From: Hymenobacter arizonensis
GTDB lineage: Bacteria > Bacteroidota > Bacteroidia > Cytophagales > Hymenobacteraceae
Assembly: GCF_900115775.1 (NCBI RefSeq)
Contig: NZ_FOXS01000001.1
Coordinates: 124,001-188,000, forward strand
DNA: 64,000 nucleotides
Reading direction: 5' to 3'
The notes below the pieces were generated by a model. The model worked only from the letters and a program-made list of their open reading frames with translations. It was not told where the DNA came from and ran no database searches. The position numbers and the translations under genes are program-made. Shown piece by piece: positions 1 through 7,954 of this stretch (the first letter of the stretch is position 1; every line of letters begins with the position of its first letter).

Positions 1-882
1 CAGGACTTTCTCAAAGGGCTCGCGCACGTCGACGGGCACAAAGTCGATGCGGAGCTGCCCGCAGCGCAGGGCCAGCTCCTGCTCGTAGGCCGACATGGCG
101 GCCTGGTACTGTTCTTTGATTTGGGAAGGCTGCAGCTTGATTTCCAGGCCGGTTTCAACGTCTTCGAAGATGTAGGGGCGCTCGGCAAATTCGAAGTTGG
201 CCTCGGTTGTGCGGTCGAGCACGTGGAACAGCAGCACTTCGTGATGTTGGTGTTTGAGGTGCTGCAGGGCGGCCAGGGCGGCGTCTTGCTCGCTGGTGCT
301 ACGGCCCAGCATGTCGCTGAACAAGATGACCAGCGAGCGTTTGGGAATTTGCTGGGCAATGGCGTGCACCGTGCCGGCCACGTCGGTGCCGCGCACGGTT
401 TTGGGCGCGGGCGGGCGCTCGAGCAGCTGCTGCAAGGCTAGTAGCAGGGTGTGGCGGTGGGTGCTGGTGGAGCGCACCGGCGTTTGCAGCTCCACGGTTT
501 CGGCAAAGGTGACCAAGCCTACGGCGTCGCGCTGCCGGGTGAGCAGCGTGGTGAGCGCTGCCGCGGCCAGTATGCTGAATTTCAGCTTGTCGAAGCCCGG
601 CGCGGGGTAGTACATGCTGGGGCTGACGTCGAGCAAGATATGGGCGCGCAGGTTAGTCTCCTCCTCGTAGCGCTTCACGAACAGCTTGTCGGTGCGAGCA
701 AAAACCTTCCAGTCGATGTGGCGGGTGCTTTCGCCGGGGTTGTAAAGGCGGTGTTCCGAAAACTCCACCGAAAACCCATGGTAGGGCGACTGGTGCAGGC
801 CGGTAATGAAGCCATCGACGAGCTGACGGGCCAGAAATTCGAGGTTTTCGAAGGAACGGATGGCGGCGAGGTCAATGGGCAT
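1..882 (-). CDS. DUF58 domain protein (C-terminus cut by window edge)
   Basis: An open frame of 294 codons runs off the left edge without a stop, starting at the ATG whose complement is at 880-882. The DUF58 signature RLYNPGESTRHIDW lies at residues 45-58 and is followed by a vWA-like core with LLDVSPSM at 83-90. DUF58 proteins are usually encoded beside MoxR-type AAA ATPases in Bat/aerotolerance-like operons and are thought to bind metal through the vWA fold. The partner gene would lie beyond the edge. A second, distinct DUF58 gene occurs at 42676. Family assignment is firm, cellular role is inferred only. Confidence 0.88.
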   Translation of the reverse strand, partial: MPIDLAAIRSFENLEFLARQLVDGFITGLHQSPYHGFSVEFSEHRLYNPGESTRHIDWKVFARTDKLFVKRYEEETNLRAHILLDVSPSMYYPAPGFDKLKFSILAAAALTTLLTRQRDAVGLVTFAETVELQTPVRSTSTHRHTLLLALQQLLERPPAPKTVRGTDVAGTVHAIAQQIPKRSLVILFSDMLGRSTSEQDAALAALQHLKHQHHEVLLFHVLDRTTEANFEFAERPYIFEDVETGLEIKLQPSQIKEQYQAAMSAYEQELALRCGQLRIDFVPVDVREPFEKVL

Positions 883-1223
883 GGGCAATGGGAGCTAGGA
901 AATGGTACCATAAAGAACGTCATGCCGAGCGCAGCCGAGGCAATTTGCCTGCGCCGACTGTCCTGATGATGAAGGAAGGACCTTCTGATACTTGGTGAAC
1001 TGTATAACGTGAAAAGGTCCTTCGCAGGCTCAGGATGATAGACGGCGCGGGCGAGATGCCTCGGCGGCGCTTGGCATGACCGGCGGTTTTGCTACTTCCT
1101 TGTCGGTACGCTATTTAATACCAACGCTACCCCGGGCGTTTATATTTGTTCGGCTTTCCGTAAGTTAGGCCTTTCATTCAACCGACCCGAATTATTTCCC
1201 ACTCATACCCCCAACCCATTCCC
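883..1223. other. Intergenic region occupied by nested palindromic repeats
   Basis: This 341-bp gap separates the DUF58 gene (leftward) from the DUF3276 gene (rightward). I find no credible coding frame. About half of it (913-1080) is a two-layer inverted repeat. The rest is AT-richer leader sequence, which should hold the promoters of the two divergent genes. Confidence 0.6.
913..1080. repeat. Nested inverted repeat, family A interrupted by family B
   Basis: The outer layer is formed by 913-942 (aagaacgtcatgccgagcgc and on) and its diverged complement at 1051-1080. Between them lies an inner inverted pair, 960-986 and 1011-1039, related to the element at 56951-57075. The outer sequence recurs at 47709 and 58840. 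This looks like one intergenic repeat inserted in the loop of another. Confidence 0.7.
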
Positions 1224-1592
1224 GTGGACGACCGTCACGACCAGGAAGAAATTTACTCCCAACGAATTAAAGCCGGCAAGCGCACGTATTTCTTCGACGT
1301 GAAAGCCACCCGCGGCCAGGATTACTACCTGACCATCACCGAGAGCAAGCGCCGCCAAAACAGTGACGACTCGGTTTCTTACGAAAAGCACAAGATTTTC
1401 CTGTACAAGGAGGACTTTCTCAAATTTGTGGACGCCCTGCAGGATGCCGTGGACTACGTGCGCGAAGAATTGCTGAGCCCCGAGGAAGTAGCCGAACTCG
1501 ACCGTCCGCGCGATTTTGAAGACCGGGACCGGCCCCGTCCCGAGTTCGACCGTCCGGCTTTCGACCCCAATAAGAGCGACGACAACTACTAA
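1224..1592 (+). CDS. DUF3276 / PUR-family nucleic-acid-binding protein
   Basis: The 122-residue product matches the DUF3276 family, a Bacteroidota PUR-alpha-like fold with single-stranded nucleic-acid-binding potential. The conserved core is at residues 8-75 (IYSQRIKAGKRTYFFDVK, then DYYLTITESKR). The tail is very acidic and rich in Asp, Arg and Pro. The start is GTG, since no in-frame ATG precedes the conserved N-terminus. A hairpin terminator follows at 1638. The gene is monocistronic and divergent from the DUF58 gene. The biochemical role in these bacteria is unknown; a regulatory role is an inference from the fold. Confidence 0.85.
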   Translation: MDDRHDQEEIYSQRIKAGKRTYFFDVKATRGQDYYLTITESKRRQNSDDSVSYEKHKIFLYKEDFLKFVDALQDAVDYVREELLSPEEVAELDRPRDFEDRDRPRPEFDRPAFDPNKSDDNY

Positions 1593-1637
1593 AACTAGCT
1601 ATTGGCGGATAGCTGTTGGCTACTGGCTTTTATTTCC

Positions 1638-1674
1638 ACGGCGCGAAGGGATTTAATCCCTTCGCGCCGTTTTG
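1638..1674 (+). terminator. Rho-independent-like terminator of the DUF3276 gene
   Basis: Arms acggcgcgaaggg and cccttcgcgccgt enclose a 7-nt loop (atttaat) and are followed by TTTT. It lies 46 nt after the stop codon. Confidence 0.75.
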
Positions 1675-1689
1675 CGTGGCGGCAAGCCG

Positions 1690-1697
1690 TACCTTTG
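1690..1697 (+). promoter_or_regulatory. Bacteroidota-type -7 element for ychF
   Basis: TACCTTTG matches the Bacteroidota -7 consensus TAnnTTTG and lies 57 nt before the ychF start. An upstream TTTG at 1671 is spaced only 15 nt away, shorter than usual, so the -33 box is uncertain. Confidence 0.45.
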
Positions 1698-1753
1698 CGG
1701 CTGAATTGCCAGGCAGTTCACTCAATCACTCCGTCACTCAATTACTCCCACAC

Positions 1754-2854
1754 ATGGGCCTCCGCTGCGGTATCGTCGGCTTGCCGAACGTCGGTAAATC
1801 CACTCTTTTCAACGCGCTTTCGAACGCCAAGGCCGAATCGGCCAACTACCCATTCTGCACCATCGAGCCCAACGTGGGCGTGATTACCGTGCCCGATGAG
1901 CGGCTCCAGATTCTGGAAGAACTCGTGAACCCGAAGCGCGTGCTGCCCACCATTATCGAGTTTGTCGACATCGCTGGCTTGGTGAAAGGCGCCAGCAAAG
2001 GCGAAGGCCTGGGCAACAAGTTTCTGGCCAATATTCGCGAGGTTGATGCCATTATCCATGTGGTGCGCTGCTTCGACGACCCCAACATTGTGCACGTAGC
2101 CGGCGGCGTAGACCCCGTGTTCGACAAAGACGTTATCGATACCGAACTGCAAATCAAAGATTTGGAGAGCGTTGATAAAAAGCTGGTGAAGTCGGAGCGC
2201 AGCGCCAAGGGCGGCGACGCCGTGGCCAAGAAAGAAGTAGCAGCCCTGCAGCTCTTCAAAGCTGCGCTGGAAGACGGCCAGAACGCCCGCGCCATTCAGG
2301 CCACGCCCGAAGAACTGGAGGCCGTAGCCGACCTGCAGCTGCTCACCATCAAGCCCGTGATTTACGTGGCCAACGTGGACGAGGCCAGCATTGCCACCGA
2401 TGGCAACAAGCACGTGGCCGCCCTGCGCGAGCACGTGAAAGCCGAAGGTGCCCAAGTGGTGCTGGTATCGGCTGCCATCGAGGCGCAGATTGCCGAGATG
2501 GAAGACCCCGAAGAAAAGGCCATGTTCCTGGGCGAATATGGCCTCACCGAGTCTGGGTTGAACAAGCTCATTCGCGCCAGCTACGAGCTGTTGAACCTGA
2601 TTACCTACTTCACCGCCGGCGTGCAGGAAGTACGCGCTTGGACCATTCACCGCGGCGATAAAGCCCCGGCCGCAGCCGGTGTTATTCACTCAGATTTTGA
2701 AAAAGGATTTATCCGCGCTGAGGTTATTAAGCTGCCGGACTACCAGGAGTACAAGACCGAGGTGAAGATTAAGGAAGCGGGTAAGATGTCGGTAGAAGGC
2801 AAGGACTACGTGGTGCAGGACGGCGACATCATGCACTTCCGGTTCAATGTCTGA
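1754..2854 (+). CDS. ychF: Redox-regulated ATPase/GTPase YchF (Obg-like)
   Basis: The 366-residue protein is a full-length YchF/OLA1 P-loop NTPase that hydrolyses ATP and associates with ribosomes. The P-loop GLPNVGKS is at residues 9-16, and the NVDE motif that replaces the usual NKxD is present. A coiled-coil middle domain and a C-terminal TGS domain end in GDIMHFRFNV. The frame is open further upstream, but MGLRCGIVGLPN is the conserved N-terminus, so the start is put at 1754. Its TGA stop lies inside the left arm of the 52-bp inverted repeat that begins at 2850. Confidence 0.96.
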   Translation: MGLRCGIVGLPNVGKSTLFNALSNAKAESANYPFCTIEPNVGVITVPDERLQILEELVNPKRVLPTIIEFVDIAGLVKGASKGEGLGNKFLANIREVDAIIHVVRCFDDPNIVHVAGGVDPVFDKDVIDTELQIKDLESVDKKLVKSERSAKGGDAVAKKEVAALQLFKAALEDGQNARAIQATPEELEAVADLQLLTIKPVIYVANVDEASIATDGNKHVAALREHVKAEGAQVVLVSAAIEAQIAEMEDPEEKAMFLGEYGLTESGLNKLIRASYELLNLITYFTAGVQEVRAWTIHRGDKAPAAAGVIHSDFEKGFIRAEVIKLPDYQEYKTEVKIKEAGKMSVEGKDYVVQDGDIMHFRFNV

Positions 2855-2901
2855 ACCACGGATTCGTGCGGATTTTTCGGATTTCACGGATTTTGTGGAC
2901 G
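2850..2901 (+). repeat. Left 52-bp inverted-repeat arm of the GxxExxY cassette
   Basis: The arm contains four CGGATT hexamers at offsets 10, 20, 29 and 38, giving a 9-10 nt period close to one DNA helical turn. It pairs with 3463-3514 with a single mismatch. Confidence 0.9.
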
Positions 2902-2914
2902 GATGCTGAAAGTA

Positions 2915-2944
2915 AAAAAGGCCGCTCAATCGAGCGGCCTTTTT
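2915..2944. terminator. Bidirectional hairpin terminator H1
   Basis: A 13-bp stem (aaaaaggccgctc with its complement) closes a 4-nt loop, with A-run and T-run on either side, so it can end transcription from both ychF and the GxxExxY gene. It is homologous to H2 at 3411-3440. Confidence 0.8.
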
Positions 2945-2958
2945 GCTGCTTTATCATT

Positions 2959-3390
2959 TTAAGTTTTTTGCCTAGGCTGGTTTTTCAGGAAACGCTTGTG
3001 CTTTAAGCTGGTTTCTCCAAAATTGATGAGCAATCCCACTTCCAAGCGATAAGCTTCTAGATAGTTGATGATTTGAGCAAAGTTTGAAGGGTTTAACTCT
3101 GCAATAGCTTTCAGCTCTACCAGCACATTTTCTTCTACCAAAAAGTCGACGCGTCGGGTACCGACCTCAACATTCTTGTAGAAAATTGGCATTTCAATCT
3201 CCCGCGCGAAACGAAGTCCAGCTTGCTCCATTTCTACAGCAAGGCAGCGTTGGTAAATAACTTCCTGAAAGCCGTTTCCGAGCATTCGATGCACGGTCAT
3301 AGCACATCCAATTATGCTGCGTGTTAATTCATTAAAGCGTGTATCAAGCAGCATTAAAATGGTTGAACTACGCATGCAGCTCAGCAACAA
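2959..3390 (-). CDS. GxxExxY protein (PDDEXK_3 nuclease-like fold)
   Basis: The 143-residue product is a GxxExxY-family protein: the name motif appears as GFQEVIY, followed by a conserved core with RRVDFLVEENVLVELKA, AQIINYLEAY and VGLLINFGE. The D...ExK arrangement (VDFLVE...LVELKA) fits the PDDEXK nuclease-like fold to which this family is assigned. No activity has been established for the family that I can name. A shorter start at an internal Met (3354) would fit the usual N-terminus better. The gene is the only one inside the 52-bp inverted repeats. Its AT content is higher than that of its neighbours by eye. Confidence 0.88.
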   Translation of the reverse strand: MLLSCMRSSTILMLLDTRFNELTRSIIGCAMTVHRMLGNGFQEVIYQRCLAVEMEQAGLRFAREIEMPIFYKNVEVGTRRVDFLVEENVLVELKAIAELNPSNFAQIINYLEAYRLEVGLLINFGETSLKHKRFLKNQPRQKT

Positions 3391-3410
3391 AGTAAGTGGA
3401 AACCCAAATA

Positions 3411-3440
3411 AAAAAGGTCACTCAACTGAGTGACCTTTTT
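3411..3440. terminator. Hairpin H2, related to H1, upstream of the GxxExxY gene
   Basis: The stem aaaaaggtcactc and its complement are equal in length and layout to H1. Two stem pairs differ from H1 by double, compensating changes (C-G to T-A and G-C to A-T), which suggests selection on pairing. It lies upstream of the enclosed gene, so it may act as a terminator for the flanking M48 gene or as a structural end. Confidence 0.7.
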
Positions 3441-3462
3441 GTGTTTCAATGATTGATTGAAA

Positions 3463-3514
3463 CGTCTACAAAATCCGTGAAATCCGAAAAATCCGCACGA
3501 ATCCGTGGTTCAGA
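3463..3514 (-). repeat. Right 52-bp inverted-repeat arm of the GxxExxY cassette
   Basis: It is the reverse complement of 2850-2901 except for one base. It ends 3 nt before the stop codon of the M48 gene that begins at 3518. Confidence 0.9.
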
Positions 3515-3517
3515 TAA

Positions 3518-4921
3518 CTACTTGCCCACGGTCTTAAACAGCATGCCCGAACTCAAGCGGTCGGTGCGCTGCATGCCGTTGAGGATGGCCAGTTCTTCGT
3601 GGCGGTTGGTTGGAACGCCGTTGGCGCTCAGGGCCTGGGCCAGCGTCTGGTTGCCAGAGGCGGTTTTGATGCGGATTTTCTCCGACGTGCGGTTCAGTTT
3701 GCTCGCATCGGTGAGGCGGGCGAAGCCTTGGGCCACGCCGCTGAAGGTGTTGGAGTAGGTCTGGAATGCGGCAGCCGTGGTGAGGCCCACGATGCCGTAG
3801 TAGTTGCTGCCGTCCTGAATGACGTGGGCCAGCACCCGGGCACCGGCCTGGCCTTGTTGGGCAGCTTGGTCGCCTTGCATCACCACGGCGGGGAAGCCGC
3901 TGATGGTGGTCCGCTGGGCGTTGGCCGATTGCAGGCCAATGGCTTTGGCTAAGCCCTGGGCTGCCTCGTCGAGCGAGTTGCCGCCTGCCGGGAGTAGCAC
4001 CACCAGGGCTTTGCCGTTAGGCTCCGCCATCTGGAACTGGGTAGGGGAGTTCTGCGACTTCCAGCCCGAGGGGATGGGCATCCGAAATTTGAGTTCGGGA
4101 TGGTAGAATACGCCTCCCTCCACGTAGCCCTGGCGCGGGTCTTCGCCGTAGGGCAGGCCGTCAATCATGCGCAAGTAAGTATCGCGGCCCACGGTGAGCT
4201 GCTGACCGCCAGCGTTTTGCTTGGCCTGGGCCGCCAGGTTTTTTACCGTGGCATAACGGTCGGCGGAGTTGGGGTGCGAGGAAAGAAAACCGGGTGTGCC
4301 GCCGCCACCGCTGGCCTGCTCGTTGCGCTGCAGGGTCTGGAAGAAATCGGCCATCTGGCTGGCGTCGTAGCCAATTTTGGTGGAGTATTTTACACCTAAC
4401 TGGTCAGACTCCCGCTCGTCGTCGCGGCCGTACTTAAGCATGCCCAGGCCAACGCCTTGCTGCACGATTCCTCCTACCGACTGCATCACGCGCGGGGCCA
4501 CAATGGAGCCTAGCAGCAGGCCAATGCCCGCGGCAGTAGAGCGGCGCTGCTGCGCCTGCCCGTGTCGGGCCGTGATGTGGCCAAGCTCGTGGCCGAGCAC
4601 GCCGGCAAACTGGGCCTCGCTGTTGAAGTGGGCCATGATGCCGCGCGTGAAGTACACGTGGCCATCGGGCGTGGCAAAGGCGTTGATAACCGGCGAATCC
4701 ACGATGGTGAAGCCGTAGTCGCCGGGGCGGTCCGAAACCTTGTTCATCTGCTGGCCTTTGGTGTCAATCAGGCGTTGCAGTGTCGGGTTGTTGTACAGGC
4801 CGAACTGGGCCAGTACCTGAGGGTCGGGCTTGGAGCCTTGGTTGGTGCTGGTGGGAATGGCGCTGATGAGAGTCAGCGGCAACAGCAGCGCGGCACCCGT
4901 GCGCAAAAAGGAGATGTTCAT
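3518..4921 (-). CDS. M48 family metalloprotease, copy 1
   Basis: The 467-residue protein has a signal-type N-terminus (residues 1-25) and an M48 peptidase domain with the zinc motif HELGH at 111-115. The third zinc ligand is probably the Glu of ESDQLG at 171. M48 proteases of this BepA/LoiP-like type act on outer-membrane or periplasmic proteins. A C-terminal region (NQTLAQALSANGVP, HEELAILNGM) is shared with the neighbour at 5036. The two genes are tandem paralogues in the same orientation, 114 bp apart. This copy lacks the lipobox of the upstream copy, so they may work in different locations. Confidence 0.9.
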   Translation of the reverse strand: MNISFLRTGAALLLPLTLISAIPTSTNQGSKPDPQVLAQFGLYNNPTLQRLIDTKGQQMNKVSDRPGDYGFTIVDSPVINAFATPDGHVYFTRGIMAHFNSEAQFAGVLGHELGHITARHGQAQQRRSTAAGIGLLLGSIVAPRVMQSVGGIVQQGVGLGMLKYGRDDERESDQLGVKYSTKIGYDASQMADFFQTLQRNEQASGGGGTPGFLSSHPNSADRYATVKNLAAQAKQNAGGQQLTVGRDTYLRMIDGLPYGEDPRQGYVEGGVFYHPELKFRMPIPSGWKSQNSPTQFQMAEPNGKALVVLLPAGGNSLDEAAQGLAKAIGLQSANAQRTTISGFPAVVMQGDQAAQQGQAGARVLAHVIQDGSNYYGIVGLTTAAAFQTYSNTFSGVAQGFARLTDASKLNRTSEKIRIKTASGNQTLAQALSANGVPTNRHEELAILNGMQRTDRLSSGMLFKTVGK

Positions 4922-5035
4922 ATTGAAAAAAATCTATATACACCACATGAGCTGTGGGGGCTGAGCTTGCAAACGCACGCCAGTAAACAGGGTTGCGTGG
5001 CAAGCTTATGCCTACCTAAACCAACATAATGCCAG

Positions 5036-6496
5036 TTATTTTCCGACGACTTTTATGAACGAGCCAGCGTTGAGCTGCTCGTTGAGCGCCATGCCGTTGA
5101 GGATGGCCAGCTCCTCGTGGCGTTTCGTGGGTATGCCGTTGGTGGTGAGGGCCTGGGCTAGGTTGCTGCGCAGGGCCAGCTTCTTGATGCGGATGCGCTC
5201 GGGCTGGCGGTTGAGCTTGTCGGCATCGGTGAGGCGGCGGAAGGCTTCGGCCACGCTGCTGAACTGCTGCGAGTAGTTGGGGAAGTCGGCGGGGGCGGAC
5301 ACGCCCATGATGGCGTAAATCGTTTTGCCGTCCTGAATGATGTGACCCAGCACCCGCACGCCCGCTACTTGCTGACCGGTTTGCTGGTTTTGCTGCACCT
5401 GGTCGGCCACGAATACCAGGGCCGGGAAACCGTTGATGGTGGTGCGGCGCGAATCGGTGGGCTGCAGGCTGAGCTGCTTGGCAATGGCCTGCGCGGCTTC
5501 TTCTACGGTGCTGCCCGGCGCCGTCATCAGTACGAGGAGGGCTTTGCCGGCGGGGTCGGCCATCTGGAATTGCTGGGGCGTGTTCTGGGACTTCCAGCCG
5601 GTAGGCACGGGCATTTGGAACTTCAGCTCGGGATGGTAGAACATGCTATTTTCCACGAAGCCCTGCTTGGGGTCTTCGCCGTACACCATGCCGTCGATGA
5701 GCTGCAGGTACTGGTCGCGGTTAACGGCCAGCTTGGGGCTGCCGTTTTTCTGCTTCCACTGGTCGGCCAGCTTGTGCACGGTGTTGTAGCGGTCCTCGGG
5801 GTTGGGGTGGGTGGAAAGAAAGTCGGGGATGGCTTCGCTGCCGGAGGTCTGCTGCTGCCGGGCAAGGGTCTGGAAGAAGTCAGCCATTTGGCTGGCGTCG
5901 TAGCCAATTTTGGAAGAATATTCCACGCCCAGCTCGTCGGACTGCCGCTCGTCGTCGCGCCCAAATTTCAAAAACAACAGCTGCATGCCCTGCATGGCCT
6001 GCTCGCCAAACTGCGCCACCTGGGGCGAGGCTATCATGGCGCCCATTAGGCCCACCTGGCCCAGAATGGCTTTGGTTTGCTGCCGGGCCGAATGTCGGGC
6101 CGTTACGTGGCCAATCTCGTGGCCGAGCACGCCGGCAAACTGCGCCTCGTTGTTGAAGTGCGCCATGATGCCGCGCGTGAAGTACACGTAGCCGCCGGGC
6201 ACGGCAAAGGCGTTAATCACCGGCGAGTCAACTACTCGAAATTGGTATTTTAGGTTGGCGCGGTGCGACACCGCGGCCATTTTCTGCCCCTTTTCGTCGA
6301 TGAACTTCTGCATCTTGGGGTCTTCGTACAAGCCGAACTGGGCCGTCACAGCCGGGTCCGACTGCGCGCCCATGGCCACTTCCTGGCCTTCCGATACCAG
6401 GCTTACTTCTCGTTTGCCCGTGACGGGATTGGTGGCGCAGCCGCTCAGCAGCAGCACGGCAGCCGCCCCAACGCTTAGGTGTAGTCGTGATTTCAT
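5036..6496 (-). CDS. M48 family metalloprotease, copy 2 (lipoprotein)
   Basis: With the start at the ATG at 6496 the protein has 486 residues and a lipoprotein signal ending in LLSGC (Cys20). This start is preferred over the longer frame beginning at 6586, whose extra 30 residues are not signal-like. HEIGH at 126-130 is the zinc motif, and DDERQSDELG supplies the third ligand. It shares most of its length with copy 1, including the C-terminal HEELAILNGM block. It probably acts in the periplasm in outer-membrane protein quality control (inferred from family). It lies 108 bp downstream of the T9SS plug gene on the same strand. Confidence 0.9.
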   Translation of the reverse strand: MKSRLHLSVGAAAVLLLSGCATNPVTGKREVSLVSEGQEVAMGAQSDPAVTAQFGLYEDPKMQKFIDEKGQKMAAVSHRANLKYQFRVVDSPVINAFAVPGGYVYFTRGIMAHFNNEAQFAGVLGHEIGHVTARHSARQQTKAILGQVGLMGAMIASPQVAQFGEQAMQGMQLLFLKFGRDDERQSDELGVEYSSKIGYDASQMADFFQTLARQQQTSGSEAIPDFLSTHPNPEDRYNTVHKLADQWKQKNGSPKLAVNRDQYLQLIDGMVYGEDPKQGFVENSMFYHPELKFQMPVPTGWKSQNTPQQFQMADPAGKALLVLMTAPGSTVEEAAQAIAKQLSLQPTDSRRTTINGFPALVFVADQVQQNQQTGQQVAGVRVLGHIIQDGKTIYAIMGVSAPADFPNYSQQFSSVAEAFRRLTDADKLNRQPERIRIKKLALRSNLAQALTTNGIPTKRHEELAILNGMALNEQLNAGSFIKVVGK

Positions 6497-6604
6497 GATG
6501 GTAAGAGTTGCTGCCGGGGGCGGAGCCGGAATTGGCCCCGCCGCTCGCCGGTGGCTGGAATGTGCTAACAAACGCAGCCGGACCAAGCAGGTTGTAGCGC
6601 CCGC

Positions 6605-7954
6605 TTATTGGCGGTTGTTCATGGTCACGGTTTGGTAGCCAATCAGCAGGTCGGCGCGGGTTCCCGGGGGGCGGTAATACACCAGCAGGTCGTACTGGTT
6701 TTCGGTTTCTTGGTGGCTGCCTTCGAAGTACACTTCGTTGGGCACGGTGCGGCTGGCCCCGGTGCCGGCCACGGCAAAGCTGTAGTTGTAGTAGCCTTGC
6801 TTGAGCAGGGCGCGGCCGGTATAAAGCTGCTTGGCTTCGTCATAAGTCAGCTTAAACTCGTCTTTGAGCTGCCAATCGGTGAGGGCGCCGAGCACGTAGA
6901 CCGGACCAGGAGCAGGCTGGGCGGCCTTCAACTGAAAGGTGACTTCGGCGTAGTCGGCGTTGGTGGCGCCGTTGCCAAACTCGCGGCTTTCGAATACGCG
7001 CTGGCCGTTGGCGTCCTGGTACTGGGTATAGTTCTGGCTGGCGCGCGACACTTCGGGCTGCAGCAGCGCCGTCACGGGCGTCGTCTGCGGGTCGATGCGG
7101 AGCACGCCAATGCCGGCCGCCTGCACCGAGCGGGTGTCGAAGAACCGGTATTCGCTCAGGCCGGGAAAGGCATTTTCGAAACCGAAATACTGGTATTCGA
7201 GCCGGCGCTCGTTATCGCGCACAAAGGTGGGGCGCAGGTTGTACTTGGCATTGTCCCAGCGGAAGTTCTGGCGCAGCACCACTTTTACTTCCGATGCTGG
7301 GTTCACGAGGTTTACGCTGGCGTAGCTGATGCCAAAGTCCAATTGCTGCAGGGTGTAGCGCTGCTCGCCGCCAATGACAATGCCGGGCTTCAGGCCCACC
7401 TGCACCTGGTTTTCATACACCAGCAGCCGCCGCGATACCACCGGTACGCCGCCAGTGCTCTGCACGACCAGCAGGTAGTTGCCGCTCAGCTTCACGCCCG
7501 GGGCCCGCATGCGGTAGTGGAAATACGGCACGCGGGTATTGATGCCCACGCGGTAGTCGGTGATGAGAAACTCGTTTATCTCGTTGAGAAACTGCAGGTC
7601 GGTGAGTACCGAGGGCTGCCAGTTCTGGTCGCAGTGAATGAGCTTGGCGGTGAAGCGTTGGCTTTGGTCGCCCAGCACATCGAACTCCAGCGTGATGGCC
7701 TGGCTGCGGCCCAGCGGCACCACCGGCGGCTGAAACACTTCGTTGACCTGGCCGGTGGCCACGTAGCATTGCACGCTGCGCACCTCGGGGGAGTATGTGT
7801 GGTCCTGGTAGCGCAGGGTTTTGTCGGCGTAGTATTCCGGCGGTTTTTGGGTGCCGGCGGTGCCCCGGGCCGCGTTGGGGTCGGTGATGGGAGTGCCAAG
7901 GGGCACGCAGGCGGTAGCTAGAAGGAGGAGGGAAGCAGATAGGAGAAGGCGCAT
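6605..7954 (-). CDS. Type IX secretion system plug protein (DUF5103)
   Basis: The 449-residue protein matches the DUF5103/T9SS plug family. In Flavobacterium the plug protein closes the SprA translocon on its periplasmic side. The N-terminus is a lipoprotein-type signal with LLATAC (Cys16). The conserved start of the family, YADKTLRYQDHTYSPEVRSV, follows at about residue 42, then beta-rich domains with LIHCDQNW and EINEFLITDYRVG. A TACTTTCG element lies just upstream, so the leader is short. The same operon direction as the two M48 genes suggests an envelope-related unit. Family confidence is high. Confidence 0.87.
   Translation of the reverse strand: MRLLLSASLLLLATACVPLGTPITDPNAARGTAGTQKPPEYYADKTLRYQDHTYSPEVRSVQCYVATGQVNEVFQPPVVPLGRSQAITLEFDVLGDQSQRFTAKLIHCDQNWQPSVLTDLQFLNEINEFLITDYRVGINTRVPYFHYRMRAPGVKLSGNYLLVVQSTGGVPVVSRRLLVYENQVQVGLKPGIVIGGEQRYTLQQLDFGISYASVNLVNPASEVKVVLRQNFRWDNAKYNLRPTFVRDNERRLEYQYFGFENAFPGLSEYRFFDTRSVQAAGIGVLRIDPQTTPVTALLQPEVSRASQNYTQYQDANGQRVFESREFGNGATNADYAEVTFQLKAAQPAPGPVYVLGALTDWQLKDEFKLTYDEAKQLYTGRALLKQGYYNYSFAVAGTGASRTVPNEVYFEGSHQETENQYDLLVYYRPPGTRADLLIGYQTVTMNNRQ

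Larger units (their letters stand above)
2850..3514. mobile_element. Candidate GxxExxY cassette bounded by 52-bp inverted repeats
   Basis: The 665-bp unit comprises a left arm, a hairpin, the GxxExxY gene (minus strand), a second related hairpin, and a right arm. The arms match at 51 of 52 positions when one is reverse-complemented. The unit fills the gap between convergent ychF and the M48 protease gene and starts on the ychF stop codon. No transposase is encoded, and I see no clear target-site duplication. Calling it mobile is an inference from its boxed structure; an alternative is a palindromic structural element that captured a gene. Confidence 0.45.

Noticed and set aside
913..1080. CRISPR-like array
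   Set aside because: Repeats here are inverted and nested, not regularly spaced direct repeats, and no cas gene is present in the window.
2959..3390. GxxExxY gene as part of a toxin-antitoxin pair
   Set aside because: There is no second small gene next to it inside the inverted repeats, and the family has no known toxin role.
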